A DNA stretch of 64,000 nt from Anaerovibrio lipolyticus DSM 3074 (GTDB lineage Bacteria; Bacillota; Negativicutes; Selenomonadales; Selenomonadaceae): positions 62,001 to 126,000 of the forward strand of contig NZ_FQYW01000005.1 of assembly GCF_900141865.1 (NCBI RefSeq), in the 5' to 3' direction. Positions 54,450-63,082 of the stretch are shown here, one piece after another; position 1 is the first letter of the stretch; every line of letters begins with the position of its first letter. The notes under the pieces are model-generated. The model saw only the letters and a program-made list of their open reading frames with translations. It had not been told where the DNA came from and did not search any database. Made by a program: the position numbers and the translations under genes.

Positions 54450-57400
54450 TTATTTCACACCCAAAGTGATATTCTCACCATTGATATTCCATTCCTTGAT
54501 GAAGCCATCGGTGGTGCCATAGGTGATACCATCACAGAGAACAATGCTCTTTACCATGTCCTCGTTGCGGGACAGGATATCGGTGAGCTTGTCGTTCCCA
54601 GCCGCAAACACTTTAATGCGATCAGTAACCTCAAAGCCATTCTCCTTACGCATGGTCTGGAGCTTGGAGATAATCTCGCGAACAAAGCCCTCCTCAACGA
54701 GCTCAGGAGTCAAGGTAGTTTCAAGGGCAATAGTAACCTTGCCATAGCGCTGGGTTGCAAAGCCTTCAGTCTGGGACATGGTAATATCAATATCCTCAGG
54801 AATTAGCTCTACCTCACCGCTCTTTAAGGACAGCTTCAGCTTGCCGGTCTTATCCAGCTCTTCCTTGGCAGCTGCACCATCCAAAGTTGCCAGAGCAGCC
54901 TTAACCTCGCCAATCTGCTTGCCTACCTTAGGGCCAAGTACCTTGAACTGTGGCTTCAGGGTATAGGAGAGATATTCCTCCATATCATCCTTGAACTCAA
55001 CATGCTTCACATTCAGCTCACCAGCCACGATTTCCTTAAAGAAATCATCCAGCTGGCTATCAGCCTTAACAAAGATATTGCCAATAGGCTGACGATTCTT
55101 GATATTGGAAGCATTACGGGCAGCACGGCCAAGAACTACAACCTCCAGTACCAGCTCCATGTTCTTCTCCAGCTCAGCATCAATAAACGCCTCATTTGCC
55201 ACTGGGAAGTCGGTAAGATGTACGGAAATAGGAGCTTTGTCGTCAACACTGCAAACCAAATTGCGGTAAATGCTCTCAGTAATAAATGGAACCATTGGAG
55301 CAGACAGCTTAATAACAGTAACCAATGCAGTGTACAGAGTCATATAAGCATTAATTTTATCCTGGTTCATTTCCTTGCCCCAGAAACGCTCACGACTGCG
55401 ACGTACATACCAGTTGGACAGCTCATCCACAAATTCCTGCAGAGCCTTGGCAGTCTCTGTAACCTTATAATTAGCCAGATTGTTGTCTACGGTCTTGATA
55501 AGGGTATTGAGACGGGACAGAACCCACTTGTCCATTACGGACAGCTTGTCATAATCCAGCTCATGCTTGGTAGCATCAAAATTATCAATATTGGCATAAA
55601 GCACATAGAATGCATAGGTGTTCCACAGGGTACCCATGAACTTGCGCTGCCCCTCCTGCACTGCATCATCGTGGAAACGGTTTGGCAACCAAGGAGCACT
55701 GTTTTCGTAAAAGTACCAACGAATAGCATCAGCACCATGCTTATTAAGGGCATCCATAGGATCAACGGCATTGCCCTTGGACTTACTCATCTTCTTGCCG
55801 TCCTTGTCCTGAACGTGACCCAGAACGATTACGTTCTTATAAGATGAATTATCAAAGAGCAATGTGGAAATTGCCAGCAGAGAATAGAACCAGCCACGGG
55901 TCTGGTCTACTGCCTCAGAAATGAAGTCAGCTGGATAGCGTTCCTCAAAAAGTTCCTTGTTTTCAAATGGATAATGCCACTGGGCAAATGGCATAGAACC
56001 AGAATCGAACCAGCAGTCAATTACCTCTGGCACACGATGCATTTCCTTGCCGCAATCCGGACACTTAATAGTAACATCATCAATATATGGACGATGGAGC
56101 TCGATATCATCTGGGCAATTATCAGACATGGACTTCAGCTCCTCAATGGAACCGATGGAATGCTGACAGCCACAGGAGCACTCCCAAATATTCAGCGGAG
56201 TTCCCCAATAACGGTTACGGCTAATACCCCAATCCTGAAGGTGCTCCAGCCACTCACCAAAACGACCGGTACCGATAGTATCAGGCATCCAGTTAATAGT
56301 CTTATTGTTGGCGATGAGCTTTTCCTTCACGTCCGTCATCTTAATGAACCAGGATTCACGGGCATAGTAGATAAGTGGAGTATCGCAACGCCAGCAATGT
56401 GGATAGCTATGCTCGAACTTAGGAGCCTTAAAGAGGGCACCAGAAGCCTTCAAATCATCCAGAATTAATGGGTCTGCATCCTTAACGAATACGCCAGGCC
56501 ACTTGGTATCTGCGGTCATACCACCCTTGGAATCAACGAACTGAACGAAGTCCATATCATACTTGCGGCAAACCCGGGCATCATCCTCACCAAAGGCTGG
56601 TGCAGTATGAACGATACCAGTACCATCAGAAGTGGTTACATAATCATCACACATTACATAGAAGCACTGCTTCTTGATCTTGCCCTCTGCAAAGTTGTAA
56701 AGAGGTTCATATTCTTTGCGCTCCAGGGTTTTGCCCTTGAAACGCTCAACGATTTCTACCTTGGCAGCTTCCTCTGGATTATCCTTGGACTTAACACCGG
56801 AGAATACGCTTTCTACCAAAGCCTCAGCCAAAATCAGGTACTCACCGTTGCACTTTACCTTTACATAATCCACATCTGCATTTACTACCAAGCCCAGGTT
56901 GGAAGGCAAGGTCCAAGGAGTGGTGGTCCAAGCCAGGAAAGAGGTATTTTCCTCACCCTTCACCTTAAAGCGAACAATGGCAGAACGCTCCTTGATATCC
57001 TTATAGCCCTGAGCTACCTCGTGAGAAGAAAGAGGGGTACCACAGCGAGGGCAATATGGAACTACCTTATGTCCCTTATAGAGAAGGCCCTTCTTCCAAA
57101 TTTCATTAAGTGCCCACCAAACAGACTCAATGTAGTTATTTTCGTAAGTAATATACGGATCGTCCATATCTGCCCAGAAGCCAACGACATCGGAGAATTC
57201 TTCCCACATCCCCTTGTACTTCCATACAGACTCACGACATTCCTTGATAAATGGCTCAATGCCGTATTTTTCAATCTGCTCCTTACCGTCCAGGCCCAGC
57301 TTTTTCTCTACCTCCAGTTCTACTGGGAGGCCATGGGTATCCCAACCAGCCTTACGAAGAATCTTTTTGCCCTTCATTGACTGATAACGTGGCAGCATAT

Positions 57401-57596
57401 CCTTGATTACACGGGTCAATACGTGACCGATATGAGGCTTGCCGTTGGCAGTTGGCGGACCATCATAGAATGTAAAGGTATCGCAGCCCTCACGGATATC
57501 AATACACTTCTTGGCAATGTCATTTTCCTTCCAAAACTTCAGAATTTCTCTTTCGCGCTGAACGAAATTCAGGTTTGTGTCAACCTTGTTGTACAA
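54450..57596 (-). CDS. ileS: Isoleucyl-tRNA synthetase, IleS2-like (eukaryal-type)
   Basis: This 1048-residue class I synthetase charges tRNA-Ile. HIGH lies at residues 55-58 (GKPHIGHVL) and KMSKS in GKKMSKSKGN. The editing domain and the long C-terminus without the IleS1 zinc finger fit the type 2 group, which includes mupirocin-resistant enzymes and has about 1040 residues (type 1 has about 930). The start is TTG 57596, 8 nt after AGGAGG. A T-box leader lies directly upstream. Confidence 0.93.
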   Translation of the reverse strand: MYNKVDTNLNFVQREREILKFWKENDIAKKCIDIREGCDTFTFYDGPPTANGKPHIGHVLTRVIKDMLPRYQSMKGKKILRKAGWDTHGLPVELEVEKKLGLDGKEQIEKYGIEPFIKECRESVWKYKGMWEEFSDVVGFWADMDDPYITYENNYIESVWWALNEIWKKGLLYKGHKVVPYCPRCGTPLSSHEVAQGYKDIKERSAIVRFKVKGEENTSFLAWTTTPWTLPSNLGLVVNADVDYVKVKCNGEYLILAEALVESVFSGVKSKDNPEEAAKVEIVERFKGKTLERKEYEPLYNFAEGKIKKQCFYVMCDDYVTTSDGTGIVHTAPAFGEDDARVCRKYDMDFVQFVDSKGGMTADTKWPGVFVKDADPLILDDLKASGALFKAPKFEHSYPHCWRCDTPLIYYARESWFIKMTDVKEKLIANNKTINWMPDTIGTGRFGEWLEHLQDWGISRNRYWGTPLNIWECSCGCQHSIGSIEELKSMSDNCPDDIELHRPYIDDVTIKCPDCGKEMHRVPEVIDCWFDSGSMPFAQWHYPFENKELFEERYPADFISEAVDQTRGWFYSLLAISTLLFDNSSYKNVIVLGHVQDKDGKKMSKSKGNAVDPMDALNKHGADAIRWYFYENSAPWLPNRFHDDAVQEGQRKFMGTLWNTYAFYVLYANIDNFDATKHELDYDKLSVMDKWVLSRLNTLIKTVDNNLANYKVTETAKALQEFVDELSNWYVRRSRERFWGKEMNQDKINAYMTLYTALVTVIKLSAPMVPFITESIYRNLVCSVDDKAPISVHLTDFPVANEAFIDAELEKNMELVLEVVVLGRAARNASNIKNRQPIGNIFVKADSQLDDFFKEIVAGELNVKHVEFKDDMEEYLSYTLKPQFKVLGPKVGKQIGEVKAALATLDGAAAKEELDKTGKLKLSLKSGEVELIPEDIDITMSQTEGFATQRYGKVTIALETTLTPELVEEGFVREIISKLQTMRKENGFEVTDRIKVFAAGNDKLTDILSRNEDMVKSIVLCDGITYGTTDGFIKEWNINGENITLGVK

Positions 57597-57639
57597 AATG
57601 ATTACCTCCTGTTTTTGCTGTACTGGCAGCCATCATAAT

Positions 57640-57935
57640 ATAAAACTCCCGCCCAAAATAGGACGGGAGCTACAATGTAAAATAAAAGACTTCACCCCAA
57701 AACAGGATGAAGCCTAGCTTCACTATACCACCTATTTCGTATACCAGCATATACTATCTCTGTAACGGGAGATCCCGGCTCAGCCTACTCTGCAACAAGC
57801 ATATCACATTTTGACCTGCTACTCCGAAGTGATTTTCATCTGTCGCTACTACTACAGGGCTTTCACCGCTTCCCTGCTCGCTAAGAGGTTCACCAACAGA
57901 TTACTTTCTTCATCATTGTCTTTCATTTCTTAAAC
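57640..57935 (-). promoter_or_regulatory. T-box leader of ileS, specifier AUC
   Basis: This leader senses uncharged tRNA-Ile. Stem I shows the AGCGAGCAGGG and GGTGAAAGCC elements, then an AUC isoleucine specifier at 57833-57831 before ACTTCGGAG. The T-box proper reads ATAGGTGGTATAGTG (57718-57736), and the terminator pairs CTCCCGTCC with GGGCGGGAG before TTTTATATT. The antiterminator would compete with it. Confidence 0.9.
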
Positions 57936-57943
57936 TGTTTGAA

Positions 57944-57972
57944 ATTGTACCATATATTGTATTTTTCTGCAA
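57944..57972 (-). promoter_or_regulatory. Promoter of the ileS T-box leader
   Basis: On the minus strand TTGCAG (57972-57967) and TACAAT (57949-57944) are separated by 17 bases. The first T-box bases begin about 20 bases after the -10 element. Confidence 0.7.
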
Positions 57973-57995
57973 TAAAAATGTATGATTATCTATCC

Positions 57996-58346
57996 TCAGA
58001 TGGCAAACTTCTTTACTACAGCAGGCTCCTCATTCAGTGAAAACAGCTCAGAGGAAGGATCAACAACATTAAGCTGTCTGTCCGCATTATCTCCACAAAT
58101 CTTCTGTAAAATAAAATCAAACTGTCTTGCCACATCCATAAATGAAGCAATCTCCTGATCGCTGTCGTCCCAATTAATGTCATCGAAGAAAATAGTGATT
58201 GTCTTATCAGTTTCCTTGTATTCAGTCAAACGGGCCAACATATTTCTTACATTGGTAATAACCTTCTTTGGGTTAATTCCGTTCAAATAATCCTCAATGG
58301 AAAAAGTTATGGCTACATCACTGGTCTTGCTCATTTCTTGCTTCAT
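57996..58346 (-). CDS. Hypothetical protein, 116 aa
   Basis: I do not recognise this family. It is acidic and soluble, with a helical central part (VRNMLARLTEYKETDK, ITIFFDDINWDDSDQEIASF) and a C-terminus in KKFAI. No Cys motif other than one Cys at about 83. The start is weak: AAGGG immediately before ATG 58346; ATG 58334 is possible. It stands alone, with the ileS promoter downstream on the same strand. Confidence 0.6.
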   Translation of the reverse strand: MKQEMSKTSDVAITFSIEDYLNGINPKKVITNVRNMLARLTEYKETDKTITIFFDDINWDDSDQEIASFMDVARQFDFILQKICGDNADRQLNVVDPSSELFSLNEEPAVVKKFAI

Positions 58347-58400
58347 ACCCTTTCTTAAATATATGTAATGCCGTCTTTCTAGTAATAAAATGATTACTTA

Positions 58401-58500
58401 TTCAGATGGAGTTTTAAACTCCACCTGAATTTAGTTGAATTTTACCCAGGGCTTTTATGGGTGCTTAACCCCTACCTTAAAGGAAGGAGTCTTACGCCCG
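58401..58500 (-). mobile_element. Possible IS200/IS605 end remnant (guide-RNA-like)
   Basis: Three hairpins lie close together: TTCAG-TGGAGTTT with AAACTCCA-CTGAA, ACCCA with TGGGT, and CCT-CCTT with AAGG-AGG. Read on the minus strand the last two lead to AAATTCAAC, the kind of 3' end seen in TnpB guide RNAs at right ends of IS605-family elements. No transposase or TnpB gene is present, so this would be a decayed end or a small non-autonomous copy. Confidence 0.35.
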
Positions 58501-58602
58501 TTAGCATCGGATAAATATACACATTAATATACTAAAAACACGGAGATATACTATCATAGATATACTAATTTGTAAATATTATCAATTAGTTAATTAGTAC
58601 TA

Positions 58603-59187
58603 TTAAAAGGAGAATAACGGCATACATCCCTTATTCATAATAAGCCCCAGCTGTTCATACACCTGCTGATTCATGCGGCAGTCATTTAAAGCCCTGTGGG
58701 CACCCTCGGTGGAAATACCATAATATTCTGCCAACAGGGTAAGGCTGTGCCGCTTTAGCTGAGGCAAATATTTTCTGGCCAATCTTAGAGTATCCACATA
58801 ATTATTTCCAGGTATACCGCCGTAAAACTTTTCACTATCACGATAGATAAATTTTAAATCAAAGCTATGAATATTGTGACCTACCAAGGTCATGCCTTCG
58901 GTGAAATCAATAAACTTCATCAGTACATCGTTGAACAAAGGCGCATCCGCCACCATGGCATCCGTAATACCATTTACCCTGGAAACCTCATAAGGAATAC
59001 TCCTATGGGGATTAACCAGACTGGAAAATTCATTCTCCACCCGTCCCCCAATAACCTTCACCGCAGAAATCTCCACCACACTATCCTTATAACAGTTAAT
59101 TCCCGTGGTTTCCAAATCGAATACTACATAGTCCGGCACGTATTCCAATAACTGCTTCCCCTTGTTTTTTCCTAACTCACCTAACAT
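58603..59187 (-). CDS. DEDDh exonuclease (DNA polymerase III epsilon-like)
   Basis: This protein of about 194 residues is a stand-alone 3'-5' exonuclease. ExoI FDLETTG, ExoII GHNIHSFDLKF and ExoIII HRALNDC with the DEDDh residues are all there. It could be a proofreading-type or housekeeping nuclease; no polymerase part is attached. ATG 59187 lies 4 nt after GAGG; the longer frame from 59217 lacks a site. It lies just downstream of exonuclease III. Confidence 0.9.
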   Translation of the reverse strand: MLGELGKNKGKQLLEYVPDYVVFDLETTGINCYKDSVVEISAVKVIGGRVENEFSSLVNPHRSIPYEVSRVNGITDAMVADAPLFNDVLMKFIDFTEGMTLVGHNIHSFDLKFIYRDSEKFYGGIPGNNYVDTLRLARKYLPQLKRHSLTLLAEYYGISTEGAHRALNDCRMNQQVYEQLGLIMNKGCMPLFSF

Positions 59188-59254
59188 AAATCCTCTTTCT
59201 ACAAAAAGTACATCCAACCTGCCAAATAATAAATGTGTTTATTTTTCGATTTTT

Positions 59255-60007
59255 TTATTTCAGCTCCAACCCTACTGGGCAATGGTCGCTGCCGAAGATT
59301 TCGTTATAAATGGTAGCGGACTCAATTTTATCATCCAAGCGATTAGAAATCAGGAAGTAGTCAATGCGCCATCCGGCATTATTAGCTCTGGCCTTTCTAA
59401 GATAAGACCACCAGGTGTATGCCCCGGTTACATCTGGATACACCTTTCTAAAGGTATCAGTAAAACCAGCCTGCAAAAGCTCCGTAAATTTCTGGCGCTC
59501 ATCGTCAGTAAAGCCGGCGTTCTTATGATTTGTCTTTGGATTTTTTAAGTCGATTTCCTTATGGGCAACATTAAGATCACCGCAGATAATAACCGGTTTC
59601 TTCTTATCCAGACCGCAAACATAATCCTTAAAGGCTTCTTCCCAGGTCATACGATAAGCCAGACGGGCCAGCTCCTTTTGGGAATTTGGGGTGTACACCG
59701 TCACCAGATAGTAGTCCTCAAACTCCATAGTGATGACACGGCCCTCATGGTCATGCTCCTCAATACCAATACCATAGGTTACATCTACAGGCTCCACCCT
59801 TGTGAAAATAGCAGTGCCGGAATATCCCTTCTTTTCCGCGCTGTTCCAGAACTGCTTGTAACCTGGCAAATCAAGGATAGCCTGTCCCTCCTGCATCTTG
59901 GTTTCCTGAAGGCAGAAAACATCCGCATCCATATCCCTGAAGGATTCCATGAATCCCTTTGTCAGACAGGCCCGAAGGCCATTAACATTCCATGATACAA
60001 AACGCAT
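59255..60007 (-). CDS. xth: Exodeoxyribonuclease III (AP endonuclease)
   Basis: This 250-residue base-excision repair enzyme has the endonuclease/phosphatase fold: [42 protein letters not shown] and FGSDHCPV. It cuts abasic sites and trims 3' blocking ends. The uppP stop lies 14 bases upstream, so the two may share a transcript. Confidence 0.95.
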   Translation of the reverse strand: MRFVSWNVNGLRACLTKGFMESFRDMDADVFCLQETKMQEGQAILDLPGYKQFWNSAEKKGYSGTAIFTRVEPVDVTYGIGIEEHDHEGRVITMEFEDYYLVTVYTPNSQKELARLAYRMTWEEAFKDYVCGLDKKKPVIICGDLNVAHKEIDLKNPKTNHKNAGFTDDERQKFTELLQAGFTDTFRKVYPDVTGAYTWWSYLRKARANNAGWRIDYFLISNRLDDKIESATIYNEIFGSDHCPVGLELK

Positions 60008-60021
60008 ATTCTATCCCCCTA

Positions 60022-60867
60022 TTATCCCTGAGTTGGGTCACCAACCATCAGGAGATACGCAATTACAATAATGCCCAGAACTATACGGTAGTAGCCAAAT
60101 GGCTTGAAATCATTATTTTTAATATATCTGAGCAGGAACTTAATGGAAATAACAGATACAACGAAGGCAGTAGCCATACCGATCACCAGAATAAGCATTT
60201 CCGCACCAGAGAAATGTATACCAAACTTAACGATTTTCAAAAGGCTGGCACCAAACATAACCGGTATTGCCAAAAAGAAGGTAAACTCAGCTGCCACATA
60301 GCGGGAAGCACCGAAAAGGATACCGCCCAAAATCGTAGAGCCGGAACGGGAGGTGCCCGGAACCAAAGAAAGTACCTGGAAAAGGCCGATGATAAAAGCT
60401 GTCTTATAGCTCAGCTTGTTCAAATCAGTAACTGCCGGAGTGCGGTTCTTGTTATAATTCTCCACCACAATAAACATAATACCGTAGAAAATCAGGGTAA
60501 AGGCCACCACTGGAGCCGTCATGAAGTGCTCCTCCATGTACTTGTTGAACATAAGGCCAATAATCGCCGCCGGGAGGCAGGCAAATATTACCTTGTACCA
60601 CAGCTGATAGGTTTCCTTCTTTTCAATGCTGGATTTGTGACTGGAAAATGGGTTCAGCCTATCAAAATTCAACACCACAACTGCCAGAATAGCTCCCAGC
60701 TGAATAACTACGAGGAACATATCCATAAATGATTTGGAAACATCCAGCTTGATAAACTCGTCCACCAAAATCATGTGGCCGGTGCTGCTGATAGGAAGCC
60801 ACTCCGTAAGGCCCTCCACTATACCTAATATGACAGTCTTAACAAGTTCCATAAAGCTTAAATCCAT
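60022..60867 (-). CDS. uppP: Undecaprenyl-diphosphatase
   Basis: This 281-residue membrane phosphatase recycles the lipid carrier for wall and polysaccharide synthesis and can raise bacitracin resistance. The family motifs [14 protein letters not shown] and [10 protein letters not shown] are intact; about eight membrane helices. The 14-base gap to xth suggests a joint transcript, while a terminator separates it from the TPM gene upstream. Confidence 0.96.
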   Translation of the reverse strand: MDLSFMELVKTVILGIVEGLTEWLPISSTGHMILVDEFIKLDVSKSFMDMFLVVIQLGAILAVVVLNFDRLNPFSSHKSSIEKKETYQLWYKVIFACLPAAIIGLMFNKYMEEHFMTAPVVAFTLIFYGIMFIVVENYNKNRTPAVTDLNKLSYKTAFIIGLFQVLSLVPGTSRSGSTILGGILFGASRYVAAEFTFFLAIPVMFGASLLKIVKFGIHFSGAEMLILVIGMATAFVVSVISIKFLLRYIKNNDFKPFGYYRIVLGIIVIAYLLMVGDPTQG

Positions 60868-60949
60868 ATTTTATCTCTCTCCTAATCAAATTCAATCTAA
60901 CTGCCATATTATACCCCTAATTATTATTTTTTTCCACAAGAAAAATATA

Positions 60950-60984
60950 CAAAAAAACAAGCGGGACACGAGGCCGCATCCCGC
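60950..60984 (-). terminator. Terminator of the TPM operon
   Basis: GCGGGA (60961-60966) pairs with TCCCGC (60979-60984) and on the minus strand is followed by TTGTTTTTTTG. Confidence 0.87.
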
Positions 60985-61017
60985 AAAATTTGTTATTTAT
61001 CTCTATAGCAGACTATA

Positions 61018-61881
61018 CTAATAGCTGCCACTGCCACCGCCATTGCTGCTACTGCTTCCTCCGGAGCTGGAGCTGCTGTCATCACTCTTGGACCGTTTGG
61101 TTACAGTTCTGGTGGTATGCAGGAATGTATCAGACTGCTCAGTTATGTTGACTGAATTTCTGTCCAGATATTCATCCGCTTCACCAACAAAGCTAACGTT
61201 ACTCATTTTACCACGCAAATATTCTTCAAAGAGATAACCTATCCCCACAGACAGTAACAGGGCTATTACAAATCCCCCTATGCTAAAAGCATTCGCTGGA
61301 TCCCATGGCTCTCCCTCCTTCTCATAGTAGTTCAACAGCTCATCTACCTTGTCAGCATAATCATTGAAGGCACCTACATAATTATTATCCTTCAGATTAT
61401 CCATAAAGCTGTCCCGAATTGCCGGATAACCGTTTTCATCAGTAATACGTTGACGCATATTGTTATCCGTGGTAACAGCCCATTTTCTCACGCTTGGACA
61501 CACCACCATCATAATACAGCCATTATTGTGGGCCTCATCACGATAATACTTGTTCAATGTATCATCGGCAAAGGCCTTGATATCCTTGCCCTTTAAATCT
61601 GTCACCGTCATTACCACAACACGAACATTGTGCTTCTGTTCAATGCGGTTTAGCTTATCCAGCAACTTATCAGCTTCCTGATCGCTAATTATAAGATCTG
61701 CCATATCATATATGCTGAAGTCTGCAAGATTATTAGGCAAAGTCGCATTACTTTCCGGCTGTTTGGCCGTCTGGGTTACAGTATTTGTTACTTTTTTTAC
61801 TTTAGTAGTCTCTGCCATAACTGGCATGGTAAAAGCCAACAGAAGCAACAGGGACATAAAAACTGTAAATATCCGTTTCAT
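61018..61881 (-). CDS. TPM-domain envelope protein (YdjH/YgcG-like)
   Basis: This 287-residue protein has a signal peptide (FMSLLLLLAFTMPVMA), a TPM domain (about residues 55-175), one membrane segment (about 195-215) and a C-terminal Ser/Gly-rich tail. The family is linked to envelope stress and photosystem repair in other bacteria. It is the last gene of a trio with the zinc-ribbon and SPFH genes and resembles YdjH of Bacillus. AGGGGG lies 7 nt before the ATG. Confidence 0.85.
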   Translation of the reverse strand: MKRIFTVFMSLLLLLAFTMPVMAETTKVKKVTNTVTQTAKQPESNATLPNNLADFSIYDMADLIISDQEADKLLDKLNRIEQKHNVRVVVMTVTDLKGKDIKAFADDTLNKYYRDEAHNNGCIMMVVCPSVRKWAVTTDNNMRQRITDENGYPAIRDSFMDNLKDNNYVGAFNDYADKVDELLNYYEKEGEPWDPANAFSIGGFVIALLLSVGIGYLFEEYLRGKMSNVSFVGEADEYLDRNSVNITEQSDTFLHTTRTVTKRSKSDDSSSSSGGSSSSNGGGSGSY

Positions 61882-61897
61882 TTTTCTGCCCCCTGTC

Positions 61898-63034
61898 TCA
61901 ATCTTCCATTATAAGCAGCCATAGCCACTTACAAATAAAATACATAATTGGCAGAACTATTACAGTGGCAGCAGCCCAATACATTTTGGCTTTGGTCTCA
62001 TCCACCGGAAGCTCACCCACAAATTTTCCCGTCTGACCATTCATAATGAAGGTATATGGTTTGTCCTGATATTTAGTTGTCAAAATCCATACCGGAGCCA
62101 TGGCATATTGCTGCTTCCCTGCAGTCTGCACCACATTCAGAGAATCCCTGCTGCAGGAATCATATCCTTCCACTGTACTCTGAAGTACCCCATCAGCTGA
62201 CTGATATACCCGTTCCTCTGCATCAGGATAGGCCTTTTCAGCATCCACATCATATTTATCCGCCAAGAAGCCAGCCATATAGGTGGTGTTAAATGGTACC
62301 ATCTGGGTATAATCAAATGGCTCTATACTTTCCATCCAGGCATCGTCCATCTTCTCACTGCCATCCACCGGCACATTGTAAAAGCTCATGGTGCCTGCAC
62401 GGGTAACCCTGTAATGGTCTGTTTCCGTTACGTCATAATCTCCGTCTGTATAACAACGGGTTTTTGTAGCTGAAAACACTCCATGGGCCTCTATAGTCTC
62501 ATCAAATAGCCAATAAGGCACATACATGCCCTGAATGGCTTCAATACGGGCGCTGTTGGCAAAATTGCTTGGAAGTAACCACTTTCCTTTATGATATTCT
62601 GCAAAAGCCCTTTTGGCATCTTCCTTGTTCTTCTGGAACGGTATCACCATGTCCGGGCGAAGCTGCTTTTCATAACGGCCCGGTACCATGGTAGTATTAC
62701 CGCAATATACACATTCCGTGGCCATTGTATTGTTATCGCAGACTATTTCCGCCCCACAGGAGGAACAAGTCATAGCCTTTAAAATTGCAATTTCTTCTGC
62801 ATCCCAGGCGCCACCTGCCGCCTCCATCTCAACCTGTTTTTTCTCTATTTTTTCATCCTTGGCTCTATTGGCCTGGGCAGCAGCAGCTTCCTGCTCTGCG
62901 TACAGCTTTTCCAGCTCCTCTACTGTATATTCCGCCTCGCAGTATTCGCATTTTATTTTGCTGCCACTGCCAGGAGTATACGCAAGAGGCGCACTACAGC
63001 TGGGACACTTATAGTTTACCGAGGTATCTGCCAT
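61898..63034 (-). CDS. Zinc-ribbon membrane protein (YdjG-like)
   Basis: This protein of about 378 residues has two zinc ribbons near the N-terminus (YKCPSCSAPLAY with CEYCEAEY; CSSCGAEIVC with CVYCGN), a helical segment between them, a long middle domain and a C-terminal membrane helix (about 355-375). It is commonly annotated as TFIIB-type zinc-ribbon protein. ATG 63034 lies 6 nt after AGGGGG. It lies between the SPFH and TPM genes, as in ydjG-ydjH-ydjI of Bacillus but in another order. Confidence 0.85.
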   Translation of the reverse strand: MADTSVNYKCPSCSAPLAYTPGSGSKIKCEYCEAEYTVEELEKLYAEQEAAAAQANRAKDEKIEKKQVEMEAAGGAWDAEEIAILKAMTCSSCGAEIVCDNNTMATECVYCGNTTMVPGRYEKQLRPDMVIPFQKNKEDAKRAFAEYHKGKWLLPSNFANSARIEAIQGMYVPYWLFDETIEAHGVFSATKTRCYTDGDYDVTETDHYRVTRAGTMSFYNVPVDGSEKMDDAWMESIEPFDYTQMVPFNTTYMAGFLADKYDVDAEKAYPDAEERVYQSADGVLQSTVEGYDSCSRDSLNVVQTAGKQQYAMAPVWILTTKYQDKPYTFIMNGQTGKFVGELPVDETKAKMYWAAATVIVLPIMYFICKWLWLLIMED

Positions 63035-63082
63035 ATCCATCCCCCTCAATATGTTATTTCAACTAAACTTCATCAGCCATCC

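Noticed and set aside
57719-57930. tRNA-like gene from GGTTCACCAAC and similar words
   Set aside because: The sequence is fully explained as the T-box leader of ileS read on the minus strand.
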